From NCBI GenBank assembly GCA_937876865.1, contig CALEFF010000082.1:1-7610 (forward strand): a DNA stretch of 7,610 nt, in the 5' to 3' direction. Below are positions 1 to 7,320 of the stretch, piece after piece; within the stretch, counting starts at the first letter, position 1; each line of letters starts with the position of its first letter. The notes under the pieces were generated by a model. The model did not search any database. It saw nothing but the letters and a program-made list of their open reading frames with translations, and was not told the DNA's origin. This stretch comes from an uncultured Bacteroidales bacterium. Lineage in GTDB: Bacteria; Bacteroidota; Bacteroidia; Bacteroidales; P3. The translations under genes and the position numbers were made by a program.

Positions 1-10
1 AATATAAAGA

Positions 11-64
11 AAAACGCTCGTGAGTCTTTGTTTTATTTTGACTTACGAGCGTTTTGTTTTTTTT
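11..64 (+). terminator. Rho-independent terminator of an upstream gene outside the window
   Basis: The arms at 11-26 and 40-55 pair over 16 positions. There is one G-U wobble (22/44) and a 13-base T-rich loop, and a run of eight T follows at 57-64. The core GC-rich part is CGCTCG/CGAGCG. The wobble is a valid pair only in RNA read from the + strand, so the hairpin best suits a rightward transcript ending here. An A-run on the left side (10-14) means some bidirectional action is possible. The gene it serves is not in the window. Confidence 0.85.
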
Positions 65-104
65 ATTTCTTTGTTTTAACAAATTGAAACTGCGTTCTTA
101 TTCT

Positions 105-135
105 TTTGTAGTTTAAGAAATTTATTATAACTTTG
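105..135 (+). promoter_or_regulatory. Bacteroidota-type sigma promoter for the lipoprotein pair
   Basis: TTTG at 105-108 is followed by a 19-base spacer and TAACTTTG at 128-135. This fits the Bacteroidota housekeeping promoter pattern TTTG / TAnnTTTG. Transcription would start a few bases downstream, leaving a leader of roughly 30 bases before the ATG at 174. No operator-like repeat is evident around it. Confidence 0.75.
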
Positions 136-173
136 TAGGTTGAAAACAAAAACCATAAAATAAATTTAGGATT

Positions 174-665
174 ATGAAGAGAGTGTTTTTTATTTGTTTG
201 ATTATTCTTTCTATGGCCTTTCAATGTGGTCCGTATGAATGGAATGAGCCTTCTGTGATTGTGAAAAATAATTCTAATAGGGAGATTTCTTTGCAATTTA
301 CCGAGAAAGGCTGCTATAATGCAACAACTAATAGTTGGAAAATAGACACTACAAAAATCAATCTTTTGCCTGAACAAACTTTTTGTTTTCATGAAGGTGG
401 TTTAACCGATGGTTATCAGGACGATCCTTACACACAAGAGCATCTTGATTGGGTTTTTTATTACAAACCAAACAATGACACTCTTTTAGTAAAGGATGCT
501 TCAAACGAGAGTGAGGTTTTAAGGGTTTGGACAAAGAATTATGATATTACTTCTCCTCTTAGGGAATTTTTCCGTTTGACTGATTGGAAAAGAAAGTTAA
601 ATGGTGGTAATCAAAATAACGATGCTTTCGTTTTTGAGATTAAAGAAAGCGATTTTATTAACTAA
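174..665 (+). CDS. Putative lipoprotein, member 1 of a tandem paralogous pair
   Basis: This is a 163-residue protein that I do not recognise as a named family. The N-terminus is a short signal sequence (Lys2-Arg3, hydrophobic core about residues 4-16) leading to Cys18, a candidate lipidation site. The residues before it are A-F-Q, so the lipobox is poor at -1 and the lipoprotein call is less sure than for the neighbour. The rest is soluble and polar, with no membrane segment. It shares blocks with the next gene: IVKN near the start of the mature part, VLRVW in the middle, REFFRLTDW at 130-138, and FEIKESDF at the C-terminus. The ATG at 174 is chosen because it gives the signal sequence and sits about 38 bases after a good promoter. 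The stop lies 15 bases before the next start, so the two genes are probably co-transcribed. The likely location is the periplasm or an outer-membrane face; function is unknown. Confidence 0.85.
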   Translation: MKRVFFICLIILSMAFQCGPYEWNEPSVIVKNNSNREISLQFTEKGCYNATTNSWKIDTTKINLLPEQTFCFHEGGLTDGYQDDPYTQEHLDWVFYYKPNNDTLLVKDASNESEVLRVWTKNYDITSPLREFFRLTDWKRKLNGGNQNNDAFVFEIKESDFIN

Positions 666-680
666 AAATGCAATGTTTTT

Positions 681-1193
681 ATGAAAAAGATTCTATTTGT
701 TTTATTATCTATATTTTTATTCTCCTCTTGCATTGATGTAAACATAATGATTGAGGAAGATGAAGAGGCTTTTCCTACGGCTATTGTAAAGAATTGTACT
801 GATAAGGAAGTAATTGTGCAATATCTTGCTTACGGTTCTTATTCTTATGTTGAGAATGAGGGTTATTATTCGCAAATGGACACAATAGAACACGTCTTAG
901 AGCCGCAAGAATCTTTCATTTTGTTAGAGGGAGGAAAGAATGAAGGAACTTGTAGAGAGTATACGCAATGGGATCACGAAATGCGATTAAAAAAGGCTAT
1001 TGATTGTTCGTTTGTTATAGTAAGAGAAAACAACGAAACGCAAGATGTGTTGAGAATTTGGGAGGAAATGGGATTTGAAGCTGAAAAAAGAGAATTTTAT
1101 CGCCTGAGTGATTGGATTATTATAGAGAGAGGCGGAATACAAGAAAACGATGCGTGTTTGTTTGAGATAAAGGAAAGTGATTTTTCTTCTTAG
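681..1193 (+). CDS. Putative lipoprotein, member 2 of a tandem paralogous pair
   Basis: This is a 170-residue protein of unknown function and a clear paralogue of the preceding gene. It has a good lipoprotein signal: Lys2-Lys3, a hydrophobic core, then L-F-S-S before Cys17. The mature part starts with a short spacer followed by an acidic stretch (EEDEEA). Acidic residues close behind the lipidated cysteine are seen in surface-exported lipoproteins of some Bacteroidota, so surface display is possible, but this is inference. Shared blocks with its neighbour are IVKN, VLRIW, REFYRLSDW at 137-145 and FEIKESDF at 161-168. The middle regions have diverged strongly. No terminator is visible after the stop; the promoter for gldF begins four bases downstream, so some read-through into gldF is possible. 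Confidence 0.88.
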   Translation: MKKILFVLLSIFLFSSCIDVNIMIEEDEEAFPTAIVKNCTDKEVIVQYLAYGSYSYVENEGYYSQMDTIEHVLEPQESFILLEGGKNEGTCREYTQWDHEMRLKKAIDCSFVIVRENNETQDVLRIWEEMGFEAEKREFYRLSDWIIIERGGIQENDACLFEIKESDFSS

Positions 1194-1196
1194 TAT

Positions 1197-1227
1197 TTTG
1201 CCAATATTTGTTTTTTTAGTATTTTTG
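1197..1227 (+). promoter_or_regulatory. Bacteroidota-type sigma promoter for the gldF transcription unit
   Basis: TTTG at 1197-1200, a 19-base spacer, and TATTTTTG at 1220-1227 match the TTTG / TAnnTTTG consensus with the same spacing as the promoter at 105-135. The predicted leader to the ATG at 1253 is only about 20 bases, too short for a riboswitch or attenuator. No comparable site is seen in the gaps before gldG, the DUF4340 gene, dnaN or the peptidase gene, so this is probably the main promoter for all five. Confidence 0.72.
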
Positions 1228-1252
1228 TAAACTATTTTAAATCAAAAATTAA

Positions 1253-1990
1253 ATGTTTACACTACTAAAAAAAGAGTTAAATTCGTTCCTTTCCTCGTTG
1301 ATAGGTTATATGGCAATCGTTGTTTTTTTAGCATTCAACGGTTTATTTTTGTGGATTATAGAAGGAGATTTCAATGTATTTAGTTATGGCATTGCAGGAA
1401 TAGATGGACTGTTTCTTTTGGCTCCTTGGATTTTCTTGTTTTTGATTCCTTCAATCACAATGAAGATGTTTGCCGAGGAAAAAAAGAACGGAACTATTGA
1501 ACTTTTACTTACTAAGCCTTTGAGTGATATTTCTATTATTTTTTCAAAGTTTTTGGCAGGAGTTATACTTGTAATCATTTCTATTTTGCCGACTTTGATT
1601 TACATTATAGCGGTTTATCAATTAGGAAGTCCTAAGGGAAATCTTGATTTAGGCGGAATTATGGGCTCTTATTTAGGATTGGTATTTTTAGGTGCTATTT
1701 TCGTAGCGATAGGCATTTTTTGTTCTTCGCTAACCGATAATCAAATCATCGCATTCATTCTTTCGGTAGTCCTTTGTGCTTTTATGTATATTGGATTTGA
1801 GTTTGTGGCTCGCATTCCTATTATTTCGGAGATAGATTTATTGATTCGTTCTTTGGGAATAAATCATCATTATTCTTCTATTAGCAGAGGGGTGATAGAT
1901 ACTCGTGATGTGATTTATTATTTGAGTGCAATAGGATTTTTCTTATTATTAACAAAGTTGTGTTTAGAAAGTAGAAACTGGAAAAAGTAG
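1253..1990 (+). CDS. gldF: Gliding-motility-type ABC transporter permease GldF
   Basis: This 245-residue integral membrane protein is of the ABC-2 permease type. About six membrane segments are visible, near residues 16-37, 50-71, 100-122, 138-158, 164-185 and 221-238. After the second segment comes the typical cytoplasmic coupling stretch of ABC-2 permeases, EEKKNGTIELLLTKPLS (75-91). The C-terminal part has the H-x-SIxRGVIDxRDVIYY signature (205-223) of the GldF family. GldF is known to work with the ATPase GldA and with GldG; in Flavobacterium all three are needed for gliding, but homologues also occur in non-gliding species, where the substrate is unclear. The length is normal for the family. 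It starts a tight gene run, with gldG 10 bases downstream. The ATPase gene is not in the window. Confidence 0.92.
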   Translation: MFTLLKKELNSFLSSLIGYMAIVVFLAFNGLFLWIIEGDFNVFSYGIAGIDGLFLLAPWIFLFLIPSITMKMFAEEKKNGTIELLLTKPLSDISIIFSKFLAGVILVIISILPTLIYIIAVYQLGSPKGNLDLGGIMGSYLGLVFLGAIFVAIGIFCSSLTDNQIIAFILSVVLCAFMYIGFEFVARIPIISEIDLLIRSLGINHHYSSISRGVIDTRDVIYYLSAIGFFLLLTKLCLESRNWKK

Positions 1991-2000
1991 AGTATTTTTT

Positions 2001-3776
2001 ATGAAAAAGATAAATTGGAAAGCAATTTTTAAGCCAAGTAGCGTTAAAGCAGACGTAAAAAAATCTCATATCCTACAACTCGTTTTGGGATTGGTGATTA
2101 TTATATTTTTAAACGTGATTGGTTATTTTTTCTTTGCAAGAATAGACCTTACACAAGAGAAACGCTACACTCTTTCGGAGTCTTCTAAAAAACTAATGTC
2201 TAATTTGGAAGATATTGTTTTCATTAGATGTTATCTTGAAGGCGATATTCCTTCGGAATACAAGAAACTAAGAAACGAAACAAAAGAAATGCTCGATCAA
2301 TTTCGTGCATACAATCCTGATATTGAATATGAATTTGTAGATCCTAATGGTTTTGAAAACGCAAAAGACAAAAACGAGTTTTATCAACGTCTTTTTGAAA
2401 AAGGATTTAGCCCTCTTTTAACAACATCAACAAACAATAATTCACAAGTTCAACAATATATCTTCCCTTATTTAGAAATTACTTACAAAGGACGTACAAC
2501 TATCGTTCCTTTGATTAGTTCAAAAAATGGTTTTTCCTCAGACGGTATAGTAAATGCCTCTATTGAAAACTTAGAATATAATCTCTATACTGCAATTCGT
2601 TCGGTTGCAACACAGCAAAGAGGAAAGGTTGCTTTTCTTTATGGACACGGAGAATGGCAAGTAGAGAATATTTGGGATTTTATTTCTTCTTTGAACGAAT
2701 ATTACACTGTTGATTCTATTTCTATTAACGAAAAACTAAATGCTTTAACCGAAAGGGTTTACGATAGTGTTAATCCTAATTTGGTTAAGATTAAAAATAA
2801 GTTTGATTGTTTGGTTATCGCTAAACCAACCTCTATTTTCTCTTATAAAGACCTTTATTTAATTGACCAATATATTATGCACGGCGGAAAAGTGCTTTGG
2901 TTGGTAGATCCTTTGCTTGTTTCAATGGATAGTTTACAAACACAAGCAAATACTTTTGCAATAAGTAATTTCACAGGTGTTGATGATATTTTATTTAGAT
3001 ATGGAGTTAAATTAAATACTAACCTTGTTACCGATATGCAATGTGCAAAAATTCCTATCGTAACAGGGCAATATCAAAACAATACTCCACAAATGACTTA
3101 TTATCCTTGGAATTTCTTCCCTGAGATAAGCCCTAATGCAAATCATATTATATCCGATAAAATTTCTCCTGTAAAAATGGAGTTTGCTTCAAGCATTGAC
3201 ACAACTAATAGTCCTGCAAAGAAAACTGTTCTTTTATCAAGTTCAAACAGAACAAGGGTTTTAAACTCTCCTGTTAATGTTTCTTTGCAAATGTTAAAAC
3301 AAAAACAAGACGCAAGCCTATTTAACTCCGGTACAAAAGACGTTGCAATATTATTAGAAGGAGAATTCTCCTCAGCATTTAAGAATCGTTTAACTCCTGA
3401 AATGGAACTAAACTCTCAAATGGCTTATAAAGATTTTTCTGACACAACTGCAATGATTATTATCGCCGATGGTGATGTTGTAAGAAACGATTTTATGAAC
3501 GGTCAATTGCTTCCTTTGGGATATGACAAATATACTCGCAAGATGTATGGAAATAAAGAGTTTCTTGTAAACTGTGTGAATTATCTTTGTGGAGATGAGG
3601 ATTTAATTCCTTTGCGTTCAAGAGAAGTTATAATGAGAAACTTAGACCTTGCAAAAGTAGAAAGAGAAAAAACTGCTTGGCAAATAGTAAATGTTGCATT
3701 ACCTATTGTTGTAATTGTGTTATTCGGTGTATTATTGGCTATTTTGAGAAAGAAAACCTTTACAAAAACAAAATAA
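2001..3776 (+). CDS. gldG: Gliding-motility-associated ABC transporter auxiliary protein GldG
   Basis: This 591-residue protein has one membrane segment near each end (about 25-46 and 563-582) and a large domain between them. That is the usual layout of GldG and the ABC_transp_aux family. Family landmarks are the RIDLTQEKRYTLS stretch just after the first membrane segment (47-59), the GHGE motif at 215-218, and GGKVLWLVDP at 295-304. The domain is expected on the extracytoplasmic side, where it would act together with the GldF permease; its biochemical role is not established. It lies 10 bases behind gldF and 10 bases ahead of the DUF4340 gene, the usual partner arrangement. Proline codons are almost all CCT (19 of 22), unlike the last gene of the run. 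The ATG at 2001 gives a basic N-terminus of about 22 residues before the membrane anchor, as expected. Confidence 0.93.
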   Translation: MKKINWKAIFKPSSVKADVKKSHILQLVLGLVIIIFLNVIGYFFFARIDLTQEKRYTLSESSKKLMSNLEDIVFIRCYLEGDIPSEYKKLRNETKEMLDQFRAYNPDIEYEFVDPNGFENAKDKNEFYQRLFEKGFSPLLTTSTNNNSQVQQYIFPYLEITYKGRTTIVPLISSKNGFSSDGIVNASIENLEYNLYTAIRSVATQQRGKVAFLYGHGEWQVENIWDFISSLNEYYTVDSISINEKLNALTERVYDSVNPNLVKIKNKFDCLVIAKPTSIFSYKDLYLIDQYIMHGGKVLWLVDPLLVSMDSLQTQANTFAISNFTGVDDILFRYGVKLNTNLVTDMQCAKIPIVTGQYQNNTPQMTYYPWNFFPEISPNANHIISDKISPVKMEFASSIDTTNSPAKKTVLLSSSNRTRVLNSPVNVSLQMLKQKQDASLFNSGTKDVAILLEGEFSSAFKNRLTPEMELNSQMAYKDFSDTTAMIIIADGDVVRNDFMNGQLLPLGYDKYTRKMYGNKEFLVNCVNYLCGDEDLIPLRSREVIMRNLDLAKVEREKTAWQIVNVALPIVVIVLFGVLLAILRKKTFTKTK

Positions 3777-3786
3777 ATCAAAGAAA

Positions 3787-4839
3787 ATGAAAAGAAAAAC
3801 AAAGAATAGAATAATTTTATTTTCAACTCTATTGCTTATAGTGGCGGTTGTTGTTGTTTTGTTATTAAGAGACAATTCCACAATAGAACAAAACTATCAT
3901 ATTGAGGAACCTAAAAGCATAACAAAAGTAATTATTGATGATAAAGACGGCAATCACCTTGAACTAATAAAAGAAACAGATAGCATTTGGAAAGCAAACA
4001 ATTCTCCTGCTAATATGAAAGTTGTTGATATGCTTCTTTCAACTCTAAAAGATATGAGAATACGTGAACCAATAGCACAAGCAGCTCGTAACAACATTGT
4101 AAAACAATTGGCAGCAAGTGGAAAAACCGTAAAAATCTATCAAGATGCATACTCTATCAATCTTGGATTTATAAAACTCTTCAAGAAAGAAAAATTAACC
4201 AAAACCATATATGTCGGATCGGAAACACAAGACAATATGGGGACTTATATGATGATAAAAGGTGAAGACAATCCTTGTATTATCTATATCCCACGTCTTA
4301 AAGGTTATCTTTCCACAAGATTTTCTGCCTTAGAAGATTTTTGGAAATCGCACGCAGTATTCAAATACAATAAAGGAGAAATTGCTTCCTTAAAAGTAGA
4401 GATTCCAAATCAAAAGAACGAAAGTTTTTCCCTTACTCAAAAAGGAGACGGCTTTGATTTCACTCTTTTAGAATCAGGACAAAAACTACAAGCCTTTGAC
4501 ACTTTAAAAGTAAAAGCCCTTTTATCAAGTTGTTTTGAACTAAATTACGAATCAGTTGCAAAAAACATTAGCAAATTGGAACAAGACACAATTTTTGGCA
4601 AAGCACCTGCTTTCGTTGTAACTATAAAAGATAGCAAAGGTAAAGAAAACACTCTTAAAACCTATTCAAAACTACACGATCCTACAAGTATTGGAGAAAA
4701 TGATGATGATTTTTATAGAATATTTGATGTAAATCGTTGCTATGCTCTTCACTCTGAAAACAAAGACACTTTAATTATGCAATTCTTTACATTAGATAAT
4801 TTATTAAAACCTGCAAGTTATTATTTTTTAACAAAATAA
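3787..4839 (+). CDS. DUF4340-domain membrane-anchored protein
   Basis: This is a 350-residue protein with a basic N-terminus (MKRKTKNR), one membrane anchor at about residues 9-27, and a soluble extracytoplasmic remainder. The pattern after the anchor fits the DUF4340 family: a beta-rich stretch with ITKVIIDDKDGNHLEL, then a W-x-A segment and a helix with MLLSTLKDMRI. So does the later TIYVG...YMMI...YIPRLKGYL stretch. DUF4340 genes often sit directly after gldG-like genes in several phyla, which suggests a third extracytoplasmic subunit of the same ABC complex; the molecular role is unknown. It starts 10 bases after gldG with no terminator between them, so it is almost certainly co-transcribed. 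The family assignment is from memory of the pattern, not from a profile search. Confidence 0.82.
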   Translation: MKRKTKNRIILFSTLLLIVAVVVVLLLRDNSTIEQNYHIEEPKSITKVIIDDKDGNHLELIKETDSIWKANNSPANMKVVDMLLSTLKDMRIREPIAQAARNNIVKQLAASGKTVKIYQDAYSINLGFIKLFKKEKLTKTIYVGSETQDNMGTYMMIKGEDNPCIIYIPRLKGYLSTRFSALEDFWKSHAVFKYNKGEIASLKVEIPNQKNESFSLTQKGDGFDFTLLESGQKLQAFDTLKVKALLSSCFELNYESVAKNISKLEQDTIFGKAPAFVVTIKDSKGKENTLKTYSKLHDPTSIGENDDDFYRIFDVNRCYALHSENKDTLIMQFFTLDNLLKPASYYFLTK

Positions 4840-4877
4840 AATTACAAATAAGTATAAACAAAAAAAACATTTAAGAT

Positions 4878-6017
4878 ATGAAATTTATGATTCATGGCGG
4901 TATTTTATCGCGTACATTACAATCAATTTCAGGCGTAGTGCCATCAGGAAAAACCCTTCCTATACTTTTGAACTATTGTGTAAAACTTAATGGTTCTCAA
5001 CTTGTGATTACTTCCTCAGACTTAGAAACTACCATATCTGTAAAATTAGATTTAGAAACAGTAGATGCAAATGGCGTTAAGGAAATAGCAATTCCTGCCA
5101 AGATTTTCTCTGAAATCGTTAGTAGTCTTTCGTCTCAACAATTGATTATTGACATAAAAGAAGACTACTCAATAGAAATAAAAGCAGACGCAGGGGTTTA
5201 CAACTTAGTTGGAGAATCAGCAGAGTCTTATCCAGCAGAAATAACTCTTGAAAATGCAGAAAAAAGCGTTTTTTCTTCAAGCGTAATGTCTAAGGCAATA
5301 AGTAAAACTATTTTTGCAACAGACACAACAGGAATTAGACCACAAATGTCAGGTGTATTATGCGAACAATCAGAAGAAGGAACAATTTTTGTCGCAACCG
5401 ATGCACATAAATTGGTTAAATATACAAGAACAGATTGCAAACACGAAGAAGCGAAAAACTTTATCTTACCAAGAAAAACTCTTAGTTTCCTTAACAAACT
5501 TCTTGCCTCAAAAACAGAAGATATAGAAGTGGTTTGGTACAACAATGTAAACAACATAAAATTTGAATTTGACAATTATTGTGTTGTAAGCCGATTGATA
5601 GATGGAAAATACCCTAACTACAATATGGCAATACCAAAAAACAATCCTAACAAACTAATTATAGACAGAAATATGTTGTATGACTCAGTAAAGAGAGTGT
5701 CTTTCTTTGCTAACCCTGCAACAAATCAAGAAGTATTTAAACTTAGCGAAAACACATTAGTGCTTTCCGCACAAGACTCTGACCTTTCCACAAAAGCAAC
5801 AGAGAAACTTTCTTGCAACTATCAAGGCGAAGAAATGGAAATAGGATTCAACGCCAATTTCTTATTGGAAATGCTCAACAATGTAGATTCTGAATTAGTG
5901 ATAATTGAACTTTCTTCACCAGATAGAGCAGGAATAATCCTTCCATACGAAGAAGAAGCAAAAGAAAGCGAAGAAAACATTTTAATGTTAGTAATGCCAG
6001 TAATGTTAATCAACTAA
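4878..6017 (+). CDS. dnaN: DNA polymerase III beta subunit (sliding clamp)
   Basis: DnaN forms a ring-shaped dimer around DNA and tethers the replicative polymerase and other clamp-binding proteins. The 379 residues make a full-length protein, slightly longer than the usual 366-374. Three clamp domains are expected at about 1-125, 130-250 and 255-379. Landmarks are KTLPIL (25-30) and the TSSDLET stretch (45-51) in the first domain, SRLIDGKYPNY (238-248) at the middle/third domain boundary, and a C-terminal LVMPVML near 371-377. The last of these is the conserved MPxxL-type end that lines the clamp-binding pocket. The start at 4878 gives a normal N-terminus (MKFMI). The gap of 38 bases from the DUF4340 gene contains neither a hairpin nor a TTTG/TAnnTTTG promoter, so the gene seems to rely on the upstream promoter. 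No dnaA is next to it. Confidence 0.97.
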   Translation: MKFMIHGGILSRTLQSISGVVPSGKTLPILLNYCVKLNGSQLVITSSDLETTISVKLDLETVDANGVKEIAIPAKIFSEIVSSLSSQQLIIDIKEDYSIEIKADAGVYNLVGESAESYPAEITLENAEKSVFSSSVMSKAISKTIFATDTTGIRPQMSGVLCEQSEEGTIFVATDAHKLVKYTRTDCKHEEAKNFILPRKTLSFLNKLLASKTEDIEVVWYNNVNNIKFEFDNYCVVSRLIDGKYPNYNMAIPKNNPNKLIIDRNMLYDSVKRVSFFANPATNQEVFKLSENTLVLSAQDSDLSTKATEKLSCNYQGEEMEIGFNANFLLEMLNNVDSELVIIELSSPDRAGIILPYEEEAKESEENILMLVMPVMLIN

Positions 6018-6030
6018 TTATACAAAAAAA

Positions 6031-7230
6031 ATGAGAAAAGTAGTTTATTTATTAGCAGCAATCCTATTGTTATCTTCAACAGGATTTGCACAAAAGAAAA
6101 ACAAAAAAGCAAAAGAAGAGCCAAAAGGCTATGTTTTCACTGCAATTAAAGACAATCCTGCAACAAGCGTAAAAGATCAAAATCGTTCAGGTACTTGTTG
6201 GTCTTATTCAGCATTGTCATTCATTGAATCAGAAGTATTAAAAGCAGGAAAAGGCGAAGTAGACCTTTCAGAAATGTGGATTGTTCGTAATGCTTACATG
6301 GAAAAAGCAGAACGCTACATCAGATTCCACGGAGCAGCAACATTTGCAGAAGGTGGAGCATTCCAAGACATTCCTTACATAATCAAAAAGTATGGTATAG
6401 TTCCAGAAGAAGCATACAGAGGATTGAATTATGGAACAGAACTTCCTGATTTCACAGGATTAACACCAGCATTAGAAGGATTCGTAAAAGCACTTGCTAA
6501 CGGAAAAGTATTAACACCAAATTGGAAAGACGCTTTGAACGCATTATTAGATTCATACTTTGGACCAATGCCAGAAAAGTTCACTTATAATGGCGTAGAA
6601 TACACTCCAATGTCATTTGCTAAAAGCCTTGGATTAGATTACAATGATTACATAGAAATAGGCTCATTCACACACCACCCATTCTATGAAACATTTATGT
6701 TAGAAGTTCCAGACAACTGGTTACACGCACAAATCTACAACGTAACCCTTGACGAAATGATAGCAATCATGGATAAAGCTCTTGAAGACGGTTACACAAT
6801 CGGTTGGGGCTCAGATGTAAGTGAAAAAGGTTTCTCTTGGAAAAATGGAGTTGCAATCGTACCAGATGCAGAGAAAAAAGACCTTAGCGGAACTGAAAAA
6901 GAAAAATGGGAAAAACTTACTCCAGCAGAAAAAGCAGCAGCAACATATTCATTTGACGGCACTGCAAAAGAAAAAGTCATCACACAAGAAATGCGACAAG
7001 AAGGATTTGACAACTTCTCTACAACAGATGACCACGGAATGCACATAGTAGGATTATTCAAAGACGCAAACGGAAACAAATTCTACAAAGTTAAAAACTC
7101 ATGGGGAGATAGCGGAAAATACAACGGTTACTTCTACGCATCAGAAGCATTCGTTCGCTACAAAACCATAGACATTCAAATCAACAAAAATGCTTTATCA
7201 GCAGAAATGAAGAAAAAATTAGGCTTATAA
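6031..7230 (+). CDS. Exported C1-family cysteine peptidase (bleomycin hydrolase/aminopeptidase C type)
   Basis: This is a 399-residue papain-clan peptidase. Residues 1-20 are a signal peptide with likely cleavage after GFA, followed by a lysine-rich linker. The active site is complete: Gln50 of the oxyanion hole and nucleophile Cys56 in DQNRSGTCWSYS, general base His335 in DDHGMHIVG, and Asn356 in VKNSWG. EGGAFQDI (107-114) followed by KKYGIVPEEAY resembles the C1B (bleomycin hydrolase, PepC) subfamily rather than secreted papains. C1B enzymes are usually cytoplasmic aminopeptidases of about 450 residues. This one is shorter and carries an export signal, so it probably trims peptides in the periplasm or outside; the substrate is unknown. 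It starts 13 bases after dnaN and is followed by a clear terminator. Its codon choice differs from the upstream genes: 11 of 14 prolines use CCA and alanine is mostly GCA, which may mark high expression. Confidence 0.92.
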   Translation: MRKVVYLLAAILLLSSTGFAQKKNKKAKEEPKGYVFTAIKDNPATSVKDQNRSGTCWSYSALSFIESEVLKAGKGEVDLSEMWIVRNAYMEKAERYIRFHGAATFAEGGAFQDIPYIIKKYGIVPEEAYRGLNYGTELPDFTGLTPALEGFVKALANGKVLTPNWKDALNALLDSYFGPMPEKFTYNGVEYTPMSFAKSLGLDYNDYIEIGSFTHHPFYETFMLEVPDNWLHAQIYNVTLDEMIAIMDKALEDGYTIGWGSDVSEKGFSWKNGVAIVPDAEKKDLSGTEKEKWEKLTPAEKAAATYSFDGTAKEKVITQEMRQEGFDNFSTTDDHGMHIVGLFKDANGNKFYKVKNSWGDSGKYNGYFYASEAFVRYKTIDIQINKNALSAEMKKKLGL

Positions 7231-7254
7231 TCAAAAGACCTAAACAAATAAAAC

Positions 7255-7285
7255 AAAAAAGCGAGACTTAGTTCTCGCTTTTTTT
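7255..7285 (+). terminator. Rho-independent terminator after the peptidase gene
   Basis: GCGAG (7261-7265) pairs with CTCGC (7274-7278), extended outward by an A6/T6 pairing (7255-7260 with 7279-7284) and closed by a loop of about six to eight bases. The T-run 7279-7285 follows the stem. It lies 24 bases after the peptidase stop and ends the gldF-to-peptidase transcription unit. The flanking A-run could also support termination from the other strand. Confidence 0.9.
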
Positions 7286-7320
7286 ATATAACAAAAGCAC
7301 AGAGAAAAAACAACTCAAAG

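Noticed and set aside
71..82. Palindrome TTGTT-TT-AACAA upstream of the first promoter
   Set aside because: Five-base arms made of T, G and A are common in DNA this AT-rich, and no second operator copy is present.
63..392. Minus-strand open frame of 109 codons opposite the first lipoprotein
   Set aside because: It overlaps a gene with a promoter, a signal sequence and a paralogue. Its translation shows no domain and it has no promoter of its own.
5228..5575. Open frames on both strands inside dnaN (also 5314-5526)
   Set aside because: They lie fully inside a well-conserved clamp gene and translate to compositionally odd sequence, so they are shadow frames.
6792..7079. Open frames on both strands inside the peptidase gene (also 6821-7048)
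   Set aside because: They overlap the segment carrying the catalytic histidine of the real gene. The lysine- and glutamine-rich plus-frame product is a shifted reading of A-rich codons.
174..7230. A defence, toxin-antitoxin or mobile element in the window
   Set aside because: No transposase, integrase, nuclease, reverse transcriptase or terminal repeats are present. The recognised genes are housekeeping or envelope genes.
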